The translations under genes and the position numbers were made by a program. Below are positions 1-7,868 of a stretch of 64,000 bases of DNA, piece after piece. The DNA is from an uncultured Prevotellaceae bacterium. Its GTDB lineage: Bacteria > Bacteroidota > Bacteroidia > Bacteroidales > Bacteroidaceae. The stretch's first letter is position 1. Every line of letters starts with the position of its first letter. The stretch is from assembly GCA_902794405.1 (NCBI GenBank), contig CADBHI010000001.1, positions 22,139 through 86,138 on the forward strand, in the 5' to 3' direction. A model generated the notes under the pieces. The model did no database searches. It was not told the DNA's origin and worked only from the letters and a program-made list of their open reading frames with translations.

Positions 1-324
1 TGGAGCGTCGACGATACCGGAAGCCCCAACTACCACGTCTGCTACGGCACAGCGAAGTCGCCTCTTGGACCTATCACCATCGACCCAGAGAACTACCTCG
101 TCATCAAGCAGAAGCCCGAGGACAAGATTTACGGCACGGCCCACAACTCCGTGCTCCAGATTCCCGGCAAGGACGAGTGGTACATCGTCTACCACCGCAT
201 CAACAAGCACTTCGTCAAACAAGACCCTGGCATCCATCGCGAGGTATGCATCGACCGTCTGACGTTCGACAAGAAGGGACATATCATTCCTGTTACACCC
301 ACTCTAAACGGTCCTGAAAAATGA
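1..324 (+). CDS. Glycoside hydrolase family 43-type enzyme, C-terminal part (partial)
   Basis: Frame 1 is open from the window edge and encodes the last 107 residues of a protein ending at TGA 322-324. The fragment reads like the end of a GH43 five-bladed propeller: YHVCYGTAKSPLGP, then GTAHNSVLQIPGKDEWYIVYHR, then GIHREVCIDRLTFDKKG. In this family the last blade carries such a GT-H and YHR pattern. The usual substrates are arabinan- or xylan-derived alpha-L-arabinosides or beta-xylosides. The stop overlaps the next ATG (ATGA), so it is translationally coupled to the GH127 gene, consistent with one arabinoside-degradation operon. The catalytic Asp/Glu region lies outside the window, so exact specificity cannot be read. 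Confidence 0.75.
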   Translation, partial: WSVDDTGSPNYHVCYGTAKSPLGPITIDPENYLVIKQKPEDKIYGTAHNSVLQIPGKDEWYIVYHRINKHFVKQDPGIHREVCIDRLTFDKKGHIIPVTPTLNGPEK

Positions 325-2711
325 GAAGAATACTGATCCTTTCCTCGCTGCTGGCCTTCACCATGATGGCTGGAGCACAAGACAAACTCTATCACAATGA
401 GTTTCCACTTGGCGACGTAACGTTGCTCGACGGTCCGCTGAAAAAGGCACGTGACCTCAACATCAAGACATTGTTGCAGTACGACTGCGACCGTTTGCTG
501 GCTCCCTATCGTAAGGAGGCTGGCCTGGAGCCGCGAGCCAAGACCTATCCCAACTGGGATGGACTCGACGGCCATGTGGGTGGTCACTACCTCACGGCAA
601 TGGCCATCAACGCTGCTACGGGTAATGCTGAGTGCCAGCGACGCATGGAGTATATGATTAGCGAACTGCAGCTCTGCGCCGATGCCAACGCCAAGAACCA
701 CCCTGAATGGGGACGGGGCTATGTGGGTGGTATGCCCAACAGCGAACGCATCTGGTCGACATTCAAGAAGGGCGACTTCGGCGTATACTTCGGTTCGTGG
801 GCACCGTTCTATAATCTTCATAAGATGTACGCGGGCCTGCGCGATGCGTGGCTCTACTGTGGCAACGAACAGGCCAAGACACTCTTCCTCGGCTTCTGCG
901 ACTGGGCCATTGACCTCACCTCCGGCCTCAGCGACGAGCAGATGGAGCGTATGCTCGGCAACGAGCACGGTGGCATGAACGAGGTGCTGGCCGATGCCTA
1001 CGCCATCACCCAGGAACCGAAATACCTCTCCGTGGCCATGCGTTTCTCGCACCGTCGGTTGCTCACCCCGATGTCGCAGCGTGTAGATAATCTTGACAAC
1101 ATGCACGCCAACACGCAGGTGCCGAAGGTGGTGGGATTCGAGCGTATTGCCGAGCTGAGCGGTGACGAGCCTTACCACGAAGCTGCCAGTTTCTTCTGGG
1201 ACATCGTCACGGGTGAGCGGTCGCTGGCTTTTGGCGGCAACAGTCGCCGCGAGCATTTCCCCAGCAAGGAAGCCTGTACCGACTTCATCAACGACATCGA
1301 CGGCCCGGAGACTTGCAATACGAACAACATGCTGAAGCTGACCGAGGACCTGCACCGCCGCAACCCAGAGGCACGCTATGCCGACTACTACGAGCTGGCC
1401 ACCTTCAACCACATCCTCTCGTCGCAGCATCCTGAACATGGTGGCTACGTCTACTTCACTCCGGCCCGCCCACGTCACTACCGCAACTACTCGGCTCCTA
1501 ACGAAGCCATGTGGTGCTGCGTAGGTACAGGCATGGAGAATCACGGCAAATACGGACAGTTCATCTACACCCACGTGGGCAATGCCCTCTACGTCAACCT
1601 CTTTGTCAGCTCCGAACTGTACTGGAAGGAGAAGGGCCTGACCCTGCGCCAAGAAACGGACTTCCCCTACGCAGAAACCAGCCGCATCACCGTGGTCCAA
1701 GCTCCCTCCCCAAGGGGGAGGGCGGGGGGTGGGGCCCTACTTATCCGCTACCCCGGCTGGGTGAAGCCAGGCCAGTTCAAGGTCAGCGTCAACGGCCAGC
1801 CCGTTGACATCATCACTGGCCCCTCCAGCTACGTCGCCATCAATCGCCAGTGGAAGAAGGGCGATGTAGTCGAGGTGTCATTCCCTATGCACAACAGCAT
1901 CAAGTACCTGCCCAACGTGCCGCAATATGTAGCCCTGATGCACGGCCCCATCCTCTTAGGCATGAAGACGGGCACCGAAGACCTGGCACACCTCGTCGCC
2001 GACGATAGCCGCTTCGGACAGTATGCCAGCGGTAAGAAGCTACCCATCAACGAGGCTCCCATCCTCATCAACGACAACATCGATGAAATTGCCGCACAGA
2101 TAAAGGACATTGAGGGACAACCACTCCATTTCATGTTAGAAACAAAAATGGTAAACGGAACATCTTCAATACTCCAGCCTTTCTTCGAGATTCACGACTC
2201 GCGCTACATGATCTACTGGCTCGCCCTCTCTGAGGACAGCTACAAGAGCTACCTCGATGACCTGGCCAAGCAGGAACAGGAGCGCCAGGCACTCGAAGCC
2301 CGCACTGTCGACAAGGTGCAGCCTGGTGAGCAGCAGCCTGAGACCGACCACAAGATGGAGACAGACCGCTCACAAGTGGGCACCAACAACGACGTATTCT
2401 TCCGCGATGCTCGCGATGGCCACTACTTCAGCTATCTCATGCAGACAGGCGGAAATACCGACCTCTCGCTGCGCCTCAAGTACTGGGGCGTGGGCGAATG
2501 GAAGACCCACGAGTTCGACATCTTCATCGACGACGTCCTGGTGAAAGAGGTGAACAACACAGGCAAATACCGCATCTCCGAATTCAAGTACGAGACCTAT
2601 CCTGTACCCGCCGATCTCTTGAAAGGCAAGCAGCAGGTGCGCGTCAAATTCGTGGCCAAACCCCAAAAGCAGATTGGCGAAATCTACGAAGTAAGACTGA
2701 TAAAGGACTAA
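321..2711 (+). CDS. GH127 (DUF1680) beta-L-arabinofuranosidase
   Basis: A 796-residue protein with a signal peptide (about residues 1-19, ending MMAGAQ), so probably periplasmic. The (alpha/alpha)6 catalytic domain carries the family's zinc-cysteine site: ETC gives Glu330 and Cys332, and MWCCVGTG gives Cys399 and Cys400. In the characterised HypBA1 enzyme the equivalent Glu, Cys, Cys-Cys set binds zinc and one Cys is the nucleophile. The family removes beta-L-arabinofuranose from plant glycans or glycoproteins. A beta-sandwich C-terminal region follows. Residues about 461-472 (PSPRGRAGGG) come from a GC-rich repeat at 1701-1735 inserted in frame. The start overlaps the GH43 stop. A hairpin follows the stop. 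Confidence 0.9.
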   Translation: MRRILILSSLLAFTMMAGAQDKLYHNEFPLGDVTLLDGPLKKARDLNIKTLLQYDCDRLLAPYRKEAGLEPRAKTYPNWDGLDGHVGGHYLTAMAINAATGNAECQRRMEYMISELQLCADANAKNHPEWGRGYVGGMPNSERIWSTFKKGDFGVYFGSWAPFYNLHKMYAGLRDAWLYCGNEQAKTLFLGFCDWAIDLTSGLSDEQMERMLGNEHGGMNEVLADAYAITQEPKYLSVAMRFSHRRLLTPMSQRVDNLDNMHANTQVPKVVGFERIAELSGDEPYHEAASFFWDIVTGERSLAFGGNSRREHFPSKEACTDFINDIDGPETCNTNNMLKLTEDLHRRNPEARYADYYELATFNHILSSQHPEHGGYVYFTPARPRHYRNYSAPNEAMWCCVGTGMENHGKYGQFIYTHVGNALYVNLFVSSELYWKEKGLTLRQETDFPYAETSRITVVQAPSPRGRAGGGALLIRYPGWVKPGQFKVSVNGQPVDIITGPSSYVAINRQWKKGDVVEVSFPMHNSIKYLPNVPQYVALMHGPILLGMKTGTEDLAHLVADDSRFGQYASGKKLPINEAPILINDNIDEIAAQIKDIEGQPLHFMLETKMVNGTSSILQPFFEIHDSRYMIYWLALSEDSYKSYLDDLAKQEQERQALEARTVDKVQPGEQQPETDHKMETDRSQVGTNNDVFFRDARDGHYFSYLMQTGGNTDLSLRLKYWGVGEWKTHEFDIFIDDVLVKEVNNTGKYRISEFKYETYPVPADLLKGKQQVRVKFVAKPQKQIGEIYEVRLIKD

Positions 2712-2729
2712 CCCCTTCCCATGACCTTT

Positions 2730-2779
2730 AATGGGGGAAAAAGTGTAAAAAACAGAATTTTGAGCACTTTTCCCCCATT
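2730..2779 (+). terminator. Strong hairpin after the GH operon, abutting the capsule promoter
   Basis: The arms at 2730-2745 and 2765-2779 are complementary over 15 bp, with one extra A in the left arm, around a 19-nt loop. There is no U-tract directly after it. It lies between the GH127 stop and the -33 element of the next promoter, so it may end the GH transcript or insulate the two units. Confidence 0.5.
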
Positions 2780-2784
2780 TGTTA

Positions 2785-2815
2785 TTTGAATAATGAAAAA
2801 TAATTCGTAACTTTG
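2785..2815 (+). promoter_or_regulatory. Bacteroidetes-type promoter of the capsule locus
   Basis: TTTG at 2785-2788, a 19-nt spacer and TAACTTTG at 2808-2815 match the Bacteroidetes sigma-70 consensus (-33 TTTG, -7 TAnnTTTG). Transcription should start near 2822, about 400 nt upstream of the UpxY-like gene. No inverted repeats suggesting an invertible promoter flank it at longer range. Confidence 0.75.
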
Positions 2816-2822
2816 CACCCGC

Positions 2823-3218
2823 ATCACGCCGTACCTGCCCTTTAGGGGCGGTGAAGGTGTGGGCATAATTTATTGGTACAGCGTCTTACAACGCGTGTTT
2901 TTGGACACTTGAAACTGCGAATTTCAACATCCTGTCAAAGACATTGCAGAGTGGATGCTTAGGACGTGGTTATATAACGCCCCGTCAGTGTGTTGAGAGG
3001 CTCTTGGTGAGCCTCCGCACACTTAACGGGTGTGAACATATATAATCCAACGGCGTGAGCATGAATTCTGTCTGTTTACAGGAAAGGTATTCGCAGGCCT
3101 AAGTGACGGACGGGCAGAGTGAGAGTTCACGCTCTTTTTGTATTCTTAGGTCATCTCCGACCAAGTTTCCATTTTGAGCTTCGCTGATTCCAAGACGCGC
3201 TGACGTAACTGTCAGAAG
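2823..3218 (+). ncRNA. Long structured 5' leader upstream of the UpxY-like gene
   Basis: There is no ORF of note between the promoter and the ATG at 3219. The stretch holds several short complementary pairs: CCTAAG near 3100 with CTTAGG near 3145, and between them a GAGTGA/TCACGCTC hairpin followed at once by TTTTTG (about 3115-3141), which resembles an intrinsic terminator. In Bacteroides, UpxY proteins act on the untranslated leader of their own capsule operon to prevent early termination, so a long leader with a terminator is expected here. It could also be a separate small RNA such as a Bacteroidales Rfam family. The precise fold is not established. Confidence 0.5.
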
Positions 3219-3986
3219 ATGAGCATGCAAGACGACTCTAAGGCGTTAATTGCTGATGTTGGGGCTCAAAGTGAAAACGGGGGGCCTGCGGCGGAGCCGT
3301 GCCAAAAGAAAACCAAAAATTATCGTCGGTTGCGCAGCCTGACCACCAACCGAATCCTCCATCAGGAGAAAGAAAAGTCCGTTGTCAAGAAGGTATTCGA
3401 CCCTACAGCCTGGTATGTCTATGGAGTCAAGAGAAACAAAGAAATAGAGACTCGTTCTTTCTTCAACGATTCCAAAGACATCCCTTTTGAGATAGAGGCA
3501 TACGCAGCCGTCCAACAGAAGAAGGTCAGGACATACAAAAAAGCCAGGAACTCAAGTGGCTCCAAGAAACTGGTTGAAAAGGTAGTCATTCATGGTAAGG
3601 TTTTCATCAGAGTGGATGAGTCCCATCGTGTGGCCACGCTCAAACTGTGCAACTTGTTGACCCACTGCGTCGTTGACCCTACGCTTTCAAGAACCAAAGA
3701 AGGCTATCGTGACTTTGCCCGAGTTCCCGATGCTCAGATGAATGCTCTCAAAGCGGTGCTTAAACTGGCTGACGGCGATGTCGAGTTTTCCGAAGAAGTG
3801 CCTCCACAGGTCCATGAAACAGTCGTTCTTAACGACGGATTCTTCTCTGAGTCCGAGGCCCTTAAAGGACTTCAGGGAACCGTAGAGATGGTAAATGGCA
3901 AGAAACGTGCCACTGTCATCCTCGACAAGATTGGCTGCTTCAAATTCACATTCTCCGTTGGCGATTTAAAACGCCCTACCGAATAA
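3219..3986 (+). CDS. UpxY-like NusG-family transcription antiterminator
   Basis: A 255-residue protein. After a basic N-terminal extension of about 60 residues comes a NusG N-terminal (NGN) domain starting at WYVYGVKRNKE and running to YRDFARVPDAQMNALK, followed by a KOW-like segment (ALKGLQGTVEMVNGKKRATVIL). In Bacteroides, UpxY paralogues are the first gene of each capsular operon and bind RNA polymerase to stop premature termination in the leader. The position here fits: a long leader upstream and more than 25 same-strand polysaccharide genes downstream. No UpxZ-like inhibitor follows. The start is ATG 3219; a second ATG lies two codons later. The long N-terminal extension is unusual for the family. 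Confidence 0.75.
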   Translation: MSMQDDSKALIADVGAQSENGGPAAEPCQKKTKNYRRLRSLTTNRILHQEKEKSVVKKVFDPTAWYVYGVKRNKEIETRSFFNDSKDIPFEIEAYAAVQQKKVRTYKKARNSSGSKKLVEKVVIHGKVFIRVDESHRVATLKLCNLLTHCVVDPTLSRTKEGYRDFARVPDAQMNALKAVLKLADGDVEFSEEVPPQVHETVVLNDGFFSESEALKGLQGTVEMVNGKKRATVILDKIGCFKFTFSVGDLKRPTE

Positions 3987-3996
3987 CGACCCCAAC

Positions 3997-4094
3997 AATT
4001 TCTGTGATTTCCGTGATTTCCGTGTGACATTCCCTCTCGTCTCTGCACTCGCTGCTCAAATATTTCTGTGATTTCCGTGCTTTCCGTGTGACAT
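3997..4094 (+). repeat. Interspersed TTCCGTG-type repeat (single copy of the 64-bp unit)
   Basis: The segment consists of TTTCTGTGATTTCCGTG-like stretches and one copy of the 64-bp unit that recurs at 5075-5370 and 5611-5706. It lies between the UpxY-like stop and the promoter of the GNAT toxin-antitoxin pair. Confidence 0.85.
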
Positions 4095-4144
4095 ATTAAA
4101 ATTTCCGCACAATATCGCCCAAGTTTCCAATAATCGTTAAAACG

Positions 4145-4176
4145 CTTGGCTAGTCCAAGAACTTTTCGTATCTTTG
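4145..4176 (+). promoter_or_regulatory. Promoter and possible operator of the GNAT toxin-antitoxin pair
   Basis: TATCTTTG at 4169-4176 is a good -7 box, with TTGG at 4146-4149 nineteen bases upstream. The -33 region lies in the inverted repeat CTTGGCTAGTCCAAG (4145-4159), a plausible autoregulatory operator. A strong Shine-Dalgarno AAGGAGG at 4195-4201 precedes the ATG at 4209, which is rare in this genome. Confidence 0.6.
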
Positions 4177-4208
4177 CACCGCAAAACATTTTATAAGGAG
4201 GCAACAAT

Positions 4209-4379
4209 ATGGCAACAGCAATAAAAGCAATTCCGACCCTGTATGGTGAAGAGGCACGCCGTTTTCAAGAGATGGCAAACGCCGTTGAGGACAGCTACGA
4301 TCCTCATAAGAAGCGTGTAATGACGCCCCGCCAGCAGAATGCCTATAATTTCTTAAAGCGTGAGGGCTGGTTGAAGTAA
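4209..4379 (+). CDS. Small protein, candidate antitoxin partner of the GNAT protein
   Basis: A 56-residue ORF beginning MATAIKAIPTLYGEEARRF and ending YNFLKREGWLK, with an AAGGAGG ribosome site seven bases upstream. Its stop overlaps the next ATG by one base (TAATG), so the two genes are coupled. A short leading protein with its own promoter in front of a GNAT enzyme is the layout of GNAT-type toxin-antitoxin modules. However, no ribbon-helix-helix DNA-binding domain of the DUF1778 type is visible. The antitoxin role is inferred from context alone. Confidence 0.6.
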   Translation: MATAIKAIPTLYGEEARRFQEMANAVEDSYDPHKKRVMTPRQQNAYNFLKREGWLK

Positions 4380-5005
4380 TGGGCTACCTGTTCGATAACT
4401 GCACCATCAGTGTATTCACAGAAGAACTACTTCATGCATGTGAACCGTTCTCCTGTGGAGATGAGGACTTGGATGATTTCTTTTCTTCCAAGGCTTTAGA
4501 ATACACTGAGTTTAGGATGGGCAAGACATTCTGTTTTCGTTTGCGTTCTGACATGAGAAAGATAGTTTCCATGCTGACGCTTTCGTATGACAGCATAAGG
4601 ATTTATGATTTGCCTCGAAGTCGTCGTGATGCCATGCTGAAGATAACCCATCACAAAAAGACGCTCAAACGTTATCCTGGAATCTTGATAGGTCGTTTGG
4701 CAGTAAACGATGCTGAAGAATTCAAGCGTAAGGGTATTGGCTCCGAGATGATAGACATTGTGAAGCAGTGGTATAGGAGCGATGAAATAAAGGCTGGTTG
4801 TCGTATGCTGATAGTTGATGCACTCAACAAACCGGAAGTTCTTGCCTTTTACAGGAAGAACGGCTTTGAGGCCCTGTTCACATCGGAGCAACAAGAAGAT
4901 TTCTATGTCAATCCTCCCAAGGATGAGGAGCAAAGACTGATGCGCCTTGCAAACCCAACAAAGTTGGAAACAAGGCTGATGTTCACAGACTTGCTCAAAG
5001 ACTAA
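4379..5005 (+). CDS. GNAT-family N-acetyltransferase, candidate toxin
   Basis: A 208-residue protein with a GNAT core. The acetyl-CoA pyrophosphate loop is FKRKGIGSEMIDIVKQWY (about residues 117-134), preceded by the ILIGRLAVN strand and followed by a motif B-like LIVDALNKPEVLAFYRKNGFEAL. The N-terminal segment (FSCGDEDLDDFFSSKALEYTEFRMGKTF) resembles the GNAT toxins that acetylate aminoacyl-tRNA (TacT/AtaT type). It is coupled to the 56-residue ORF upstream. It sits inside the capsule locus but is probably not a polysaccharide enzyme. The C-terminal ~40 residues extend beyond the usual GNAT toxin length. A stand-alone metabolic acetyltransferase is the alternative. Confidence 0.65.
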   Translation: MGYLFDNCTISVFTEELLHACEPFSCGDEDLDDFFSSKALEYTEFRMGKTFCFRLRSDMRKIVSMLTLSYDSIRIYDLPRSRRDAMLKITHHKKTLKRYPGILIGRLAVNDAEEFKRKGIGSEMIDIVKQWYRSDEIKAGCRMLIVDALNKPEVLAFYRKNGFEALFTSEQQEDFYVNPPKDEEQRLMRLANPTKLETRLMFTDLLKD

Positions 5006-5074
5006 TATAATATTAAGGTATAACATTTAGTCTGGTCACTCCTCGCGGAGTTGACCCTTTACGGTTTTCCTCAA

Positions 5075-5370
5075 CAATTTCTGTGCTTTCCGTGCTTTGA
5101 CTTTCCCCTACGGGCCGTCGAGCTAAACCTTCCGTGTGACATTCCCTCTCGTCTCTGCACTCGCTGCTCAAATATTTCTGTGATTTCCGTGTTTTCCGTG
5201 TGACATTCCCTCTCGTCTCTGCACTCGCTGCTCAAATATTTCTGTGATTTCCGTGCTTTCCGTGTGACATTCCCTCTCGTCTCTGCACTCGCTGCTCAAA
5301 TATTTCTGTGATTTCCGTGCTTTGACTTTCCCCTACGGGCCGTCGAGCTAAACCTTCCGTGTGATATTCC
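5075..5370 (+). repeat. Tandem array of a 64-bp repeat
   Basis: A 64-bp unit (starting ATTTCTGTGATTTCCGTG, containing ATTCCCTCTCGTCTCTGCA and ending GCTGCTCAAAT) is repeated about three times head to tail. Flanking partial copies carry a second module (CTTTGACTTTCCCCTACGG and onwards) on both sides. Differences between copies are one or two bases, so the array is recent. It is noncoding and lies between the GNAT gene and the next unknown gene. Confidence 0.9.
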
Positions 5371-5389
5371 ACAAACACTAAACAACCCT

Positions 5390-5440
5390 CACTTCTCACA
5401 CTTCTCACACCTAATGCGGGTGAGGGAAGTGTGAGAAGTG
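5390..5440. repeat. Perfect 15-bp inverted repeat (hairpin)
   Basis: CACTTCTCACACTTC at 5390-5404 and its exact complement at 5426-5440, separated by 21 nt. No U-tract follows. From 5441 to 5610 I see no gene; 5525-5590 holds three imperfect copies of AAAGGCGGTGCCTTT-like sequence. This may be a bidirectional terminator or a mobile palindromic repeat. Confidence 0.8.
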
Positions 5441-5610
5441 CTACTTAAAAAGTGCGATTTACAATATATATAAGGAAACGTTTGTCATGAGACAAAAACG
5501 AAAATAAAGATTCCCAAGCCTGGAATTTTCAAAAGGCGGTGCCTTTCATCCAAAACCCGGTGCCTTTTTCTCAAAAGGCGGTGGGTTATGACAAAAAGGG
5601 TGATGGTTTT

Positions 5611-5706
5611 TTCCGTGCTTTCTGTGTTTTCCGTGTGACATTCCCTCTCGTCTCTGCACTCGCTGCTCAAATATTTCTGTGCTTTCCGTGTTTTCCGTGT
5701 GACATT
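5611..5706 (+). repeat. Further copy of the 64-bp interspersed repeat
   Basis: The same unit as at 3997-4094 and 5075-5370. It ends ten bases before the ATG at 5716. Because of it, an open frame continues 59 codons upstream of the real start; that upstream part translates repeat sequence only. Confidence 0.85.
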
Positions 5707-5715
5707 ATAAAAGCT

Positions 5716-6210
5716 ATGACCATTACGATAAAAAACAAAGATTTCTCCTCCAACATCAACCTGGCAACCATTATGAATGTTATGACCAAGGTTGAGATGT
5801 TGAAGATCTGCGACAAGCTGGAACTCTATGTCAGTCCCAATTTGAAAAAAGACGAGACTGCCCGTCGTGTTGCCCGTGAGATTCTCGACAACCCAGACGA
5901 CGTTCTTCATGTCCTCAACAAGCAAGAACTCCAGTTAGTCGACGAGTTTGTCAAGGCTGGTGCTAACCATTATGCGGTTAGGAAGATGCGTAAGACATAC
6001 TACAAGTTACAGCAGTATGGACTAGTGCTCACTTATAAGGATATGGAGAACGAGCAGTGGCACATGTTGATGCCAGATTCCGTTCGTGAGTCTTTGGCGC
6101 CCTATTACAAAGACTATTTGGATTTGGCAGAGGCAGGTCAAAAGCTCCCCTCCAAGAAACAGCTCCGCTTAATGGCAGCATTACAGGCTTTCAGGGGTAA
6201 TGACGATTAA
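5716..6210 (+). CDS. Hypothetical protein in the capsule locus (164 aa)
   Basis: I do not recognise the family. The ATG at 5716 (MTITIKNKDF) is chosen because the in-frame extension upstream is repeat DNA. The product is soluble, 164 residues, largely helical by inspection and rich in charged residues, with no signal peptide or membrane segment. The stretch MNVMTKVEMLKICDKLEL followed by RRVAREILDNPDDVLHVL reads like a helical or winged-helix module. It occupies the place where Bacteroides capsule loci carry upxZ and is of similar length, but I see no resemblance to UpxZ. A regulatory role is only a guess. Confidence 0.6.
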   Translation: MTITIKNKDFSSNINLATIMNVMTKVEMLKICDKLELYVSPNLKKDETARRVAREILDNPDDVLHVLNKQELQLVDEFVKAGANHYAVRKMRKTYYKLQQYGLVLTYKDMENEQWHMLMPDSVRESLAPYYKDYLDLAEAGQKLPSKKQLRLMAALQAFRGNDD

Positions 6211-6320
6211 ATCCGAACTATGTATTTTTTAAGATTACCCCAAACAAGGTTGTTATAGGCCTTCGCTCGACCTTTGGACGCTTGCTTTTGCAAGAACGGG
6301 TCTAAAATGACTGATTACAA

Positions 6321-6470
6321 ATGAGCAATATGGAGCTGATAGTAGAGCTTCTTCGTCCGCAGCTGGAAATCACAAAGGAGGATATAGAGCCAGTCATTAT
6401 CATGGGATTGTATTATCATCGTAATCTTATTGGTTCACCAAGTTCATTTGTAAAGATAGATGAGAAGTGA
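6321..6470 (+). CDS. Small hypothetical protein (49 aa)
   Basis: The ORF runs from ATG 6321 (MSNMELIVELLRPQLEITKE) to TGA 6468-6470. It has a predicted amphipathic helix and an acidic middle, and no signal peptide. It could be a degraded or genuinely short gene. The 110 bases upstream contain a GCTTTTGCAAG-type palindromic repeat. Confidence 0.4.
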   Translation: MSNMELIVELLRPQLEITKEDIEPVIIMGLYYHRNLIGSPSSFVKIDEK

Positions 6471-6527
6471 GTTCTTTTAATGACAGAAGCCAGTCTTCTG
6501 ACAATAATAATAAAGATACAACAATAT

Positions 6528-7736
6528 ATGTTCAACTTAGATAAGTTTATTGCTGATTCGGTGACATTCAGACCGGAGAGCATGTTTAAGGGTGACATCG
6601 AGGCGAATGCCGAGAAGCTCACCCAGGAGATTAAGGGTAAGAAAGTTTGTGTGATTGGCGGTGCTGGTTCTATCGGTTCCAACTTTATCAAGGCGGTGCT
6701 GCGGTTTGAACCGGCAAGCGTAGTGGTGGTTGACCTGAACGAGAACGGACTTGCAGAGCTCGTGCGTGATGTACGTTCTACTAACGGCCTGTATGTCCCT
6801 GATGAGTTCCGCTGCTACACGCTGAATTTTGCAGACCCTATCTTTGAGCGCATCTTCCGTGAGGAGAAGGGCTTTGACATTGTAGCCAATTTCTCTGCCC
6901 ACAAGCATGTTCGTTCAGAAAAAGACCGTTATAGCGTCCAGGCTCTGATTGAGAATAACGATATCAAGGCTAAGAAGCTGATGGATTTGCTGAAGGTATA
7001 TCCTCCCAAGCATTTCTTCTGTGTAAGCACGGATAAGGCTGCAAATCCAGTGAATATCATGGGAGCCAGCAAGCGTATTATGGAAGACTTGGTGATGGCT
7101 TACAACAAGTACTTTAAGGTAACCACCGCCCGTTTTGCAAATGTCGCTTTTAGCAACGGCTCATTGCCTGATGGCTGGATTCACCGCCTGCAGAAGAAGC
7201 AGCCGCTGGTGGCACCTTCGGATGTGAAGCGTTACTTTGTGAGCCCCGAAGAAAGCGGTCAGATTTGTATGTTGGCTTGCATTCTTGGTAATGGAGGCGA
7301 AGTGTTCTTCCCGAAATTGGGCGAAGACCAGATGCTGACCTTTAGTAGCATTTGTGATGAGTTTGTGAAAGCTGAAGGCTTTGAAAAGAAGCAATGCGCG
7401 AATGATGCAGAAGCAATTTCGTATGCTTCTCAGATGGGATATGACAGTGAAACCTATCCTGTGGTTTACTTTGGCTCCGACACTACTGGTGAAAAGGCAT
7501 ACGAAGAGTTCTACGTGCCAGGAGAAAAGATAGATATGCAACGCTTCCAGGCTCTTGGTGTTGTAGAACAAACTACCCGCCATGAGATGGGTGAGGTAAA
7601 CGGCTTCTTTGAAAAACTGGAAGGAATCTTTGCCAAAGAAGATTTCACTAAGGCTCAGGTGGTGGAAGCCATCAAGGATTTCATTCCCAACTTTGAGCAC
7701 GAAGAAAAAGGAAAGAACCTCGACCAGAAGATGTGA
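6528..7736 (+). CDS. legB: NDP-N-acetylglucosamine 4,6-dehydratase, LegB-like
   Basis: A 402-residue extended SDR of the CapD/Polysacc_synt_2 type. It has VCVIGGAGSIGSNF for NAD(P) binding (about residues 40-53), FSAHKHVRSEKD, CVSTDKAANPVNIMGASKR with the M-x3-K variant catalytic motif, and SNGSLPDGWIHR. It should make the 4-keto-6-deoxy sugar that starts legionaminic-acid synthesis; legC, legG, legI and legF lie 8-14 kb downstream, and a PtmE-like gene supports GDP-GlcNAc as substrate. The start at 6528 (MFNLDKFI) is preferred because the 16-residue extension from 6480 is not conserved-looking. The same enzyme could also feed other amino-sugar branches of the cluster. Confidence 0.8.
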   Translation: MFNLDKFIADSVTFRPESMFKGDIEANAEKLTQEIKGKKVCVIGGAGSIGSNFIKAVLRFEPASVVVVDLNENGLAELVRDVRSTNGLYVPDEFRCYTLNFADPIFERIFREEKGFDIVANFSAHKHVRSEKDRYSVQALIENNDIKAKKLMDLLKVYPPKHFFCVSTDKAANPVNIMGASKRIMEDLVMAYNKYFKVTTARFANVAFSNGSLPDGWIHRLQKKQPLVAPSDVKRYFVSPEESGQICMLACILGNGGEVFFPKLGEDQMLTFSSICDEFVKAEGFEKKQCANDAEAISYASQMGYDSETYPVVYFGSDTTGEKAYEEFYVPGEKIDMQRFQALGVVEQTTRHEMGEVNGFFEKLEGIFAKEDFTKAQVVEAIKDFIPNFEHEEKGKNLDQKM

Positions 7737-7770
7737 TGGTTTATGGCAACTATAAGTTAATAAAAGCCTG

Positions 7771-7797
7771 AAAACGTGAAAGAGTGAAGACGTTTTT
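7771..7797 (+). terminator. Weak hairpin with T-run after legB
   Basis: AAAACGT at 7771-7777 pairs with ACGTTTT at 7790-7796 and a fifth T follows. It is short and could be only a partial terminator ahead of the AT-rich block. Confidence 0.3.
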
Positions 7798-7868
7798 CCC
7801 ATACAGAAAATAGCTTTTAGATGTAGATCTATTCTCTTCAAAATTATTAATGGTGAATAAACAGAATA

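Noticed and set aside
189-1700. 503-codon open frame on the minus strand
   Set aside because: It is the antisense shadow of the GH127 gene, which has clear family motifs; no domain is visible in the minus frame.
2730-2779. Recombination site of an invertible capsule promoter
   Set aside because: The two arms enclose only 19 nt and no promoter, and no invertase gene is near.
5075-5370. 64-bp tandem repeat as CRISPR or attachment site
   Set aside because: There are no spacers between units, and dispersed copies occur elsewhere; it is an interspersed repeat.
5539-5715. N-terminal extension of the gene at 5716
   Set aside because: The 59 extra codons translate interspersed repeat DNA (Cys/Phe-rich nonsense); the ATG at 5716 is a better start.
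5716-6210. UpxZ homologue
   Set aside because: Position and length fit, but I could not see sequence resemblance to UpxZ, so it is left as unknown.
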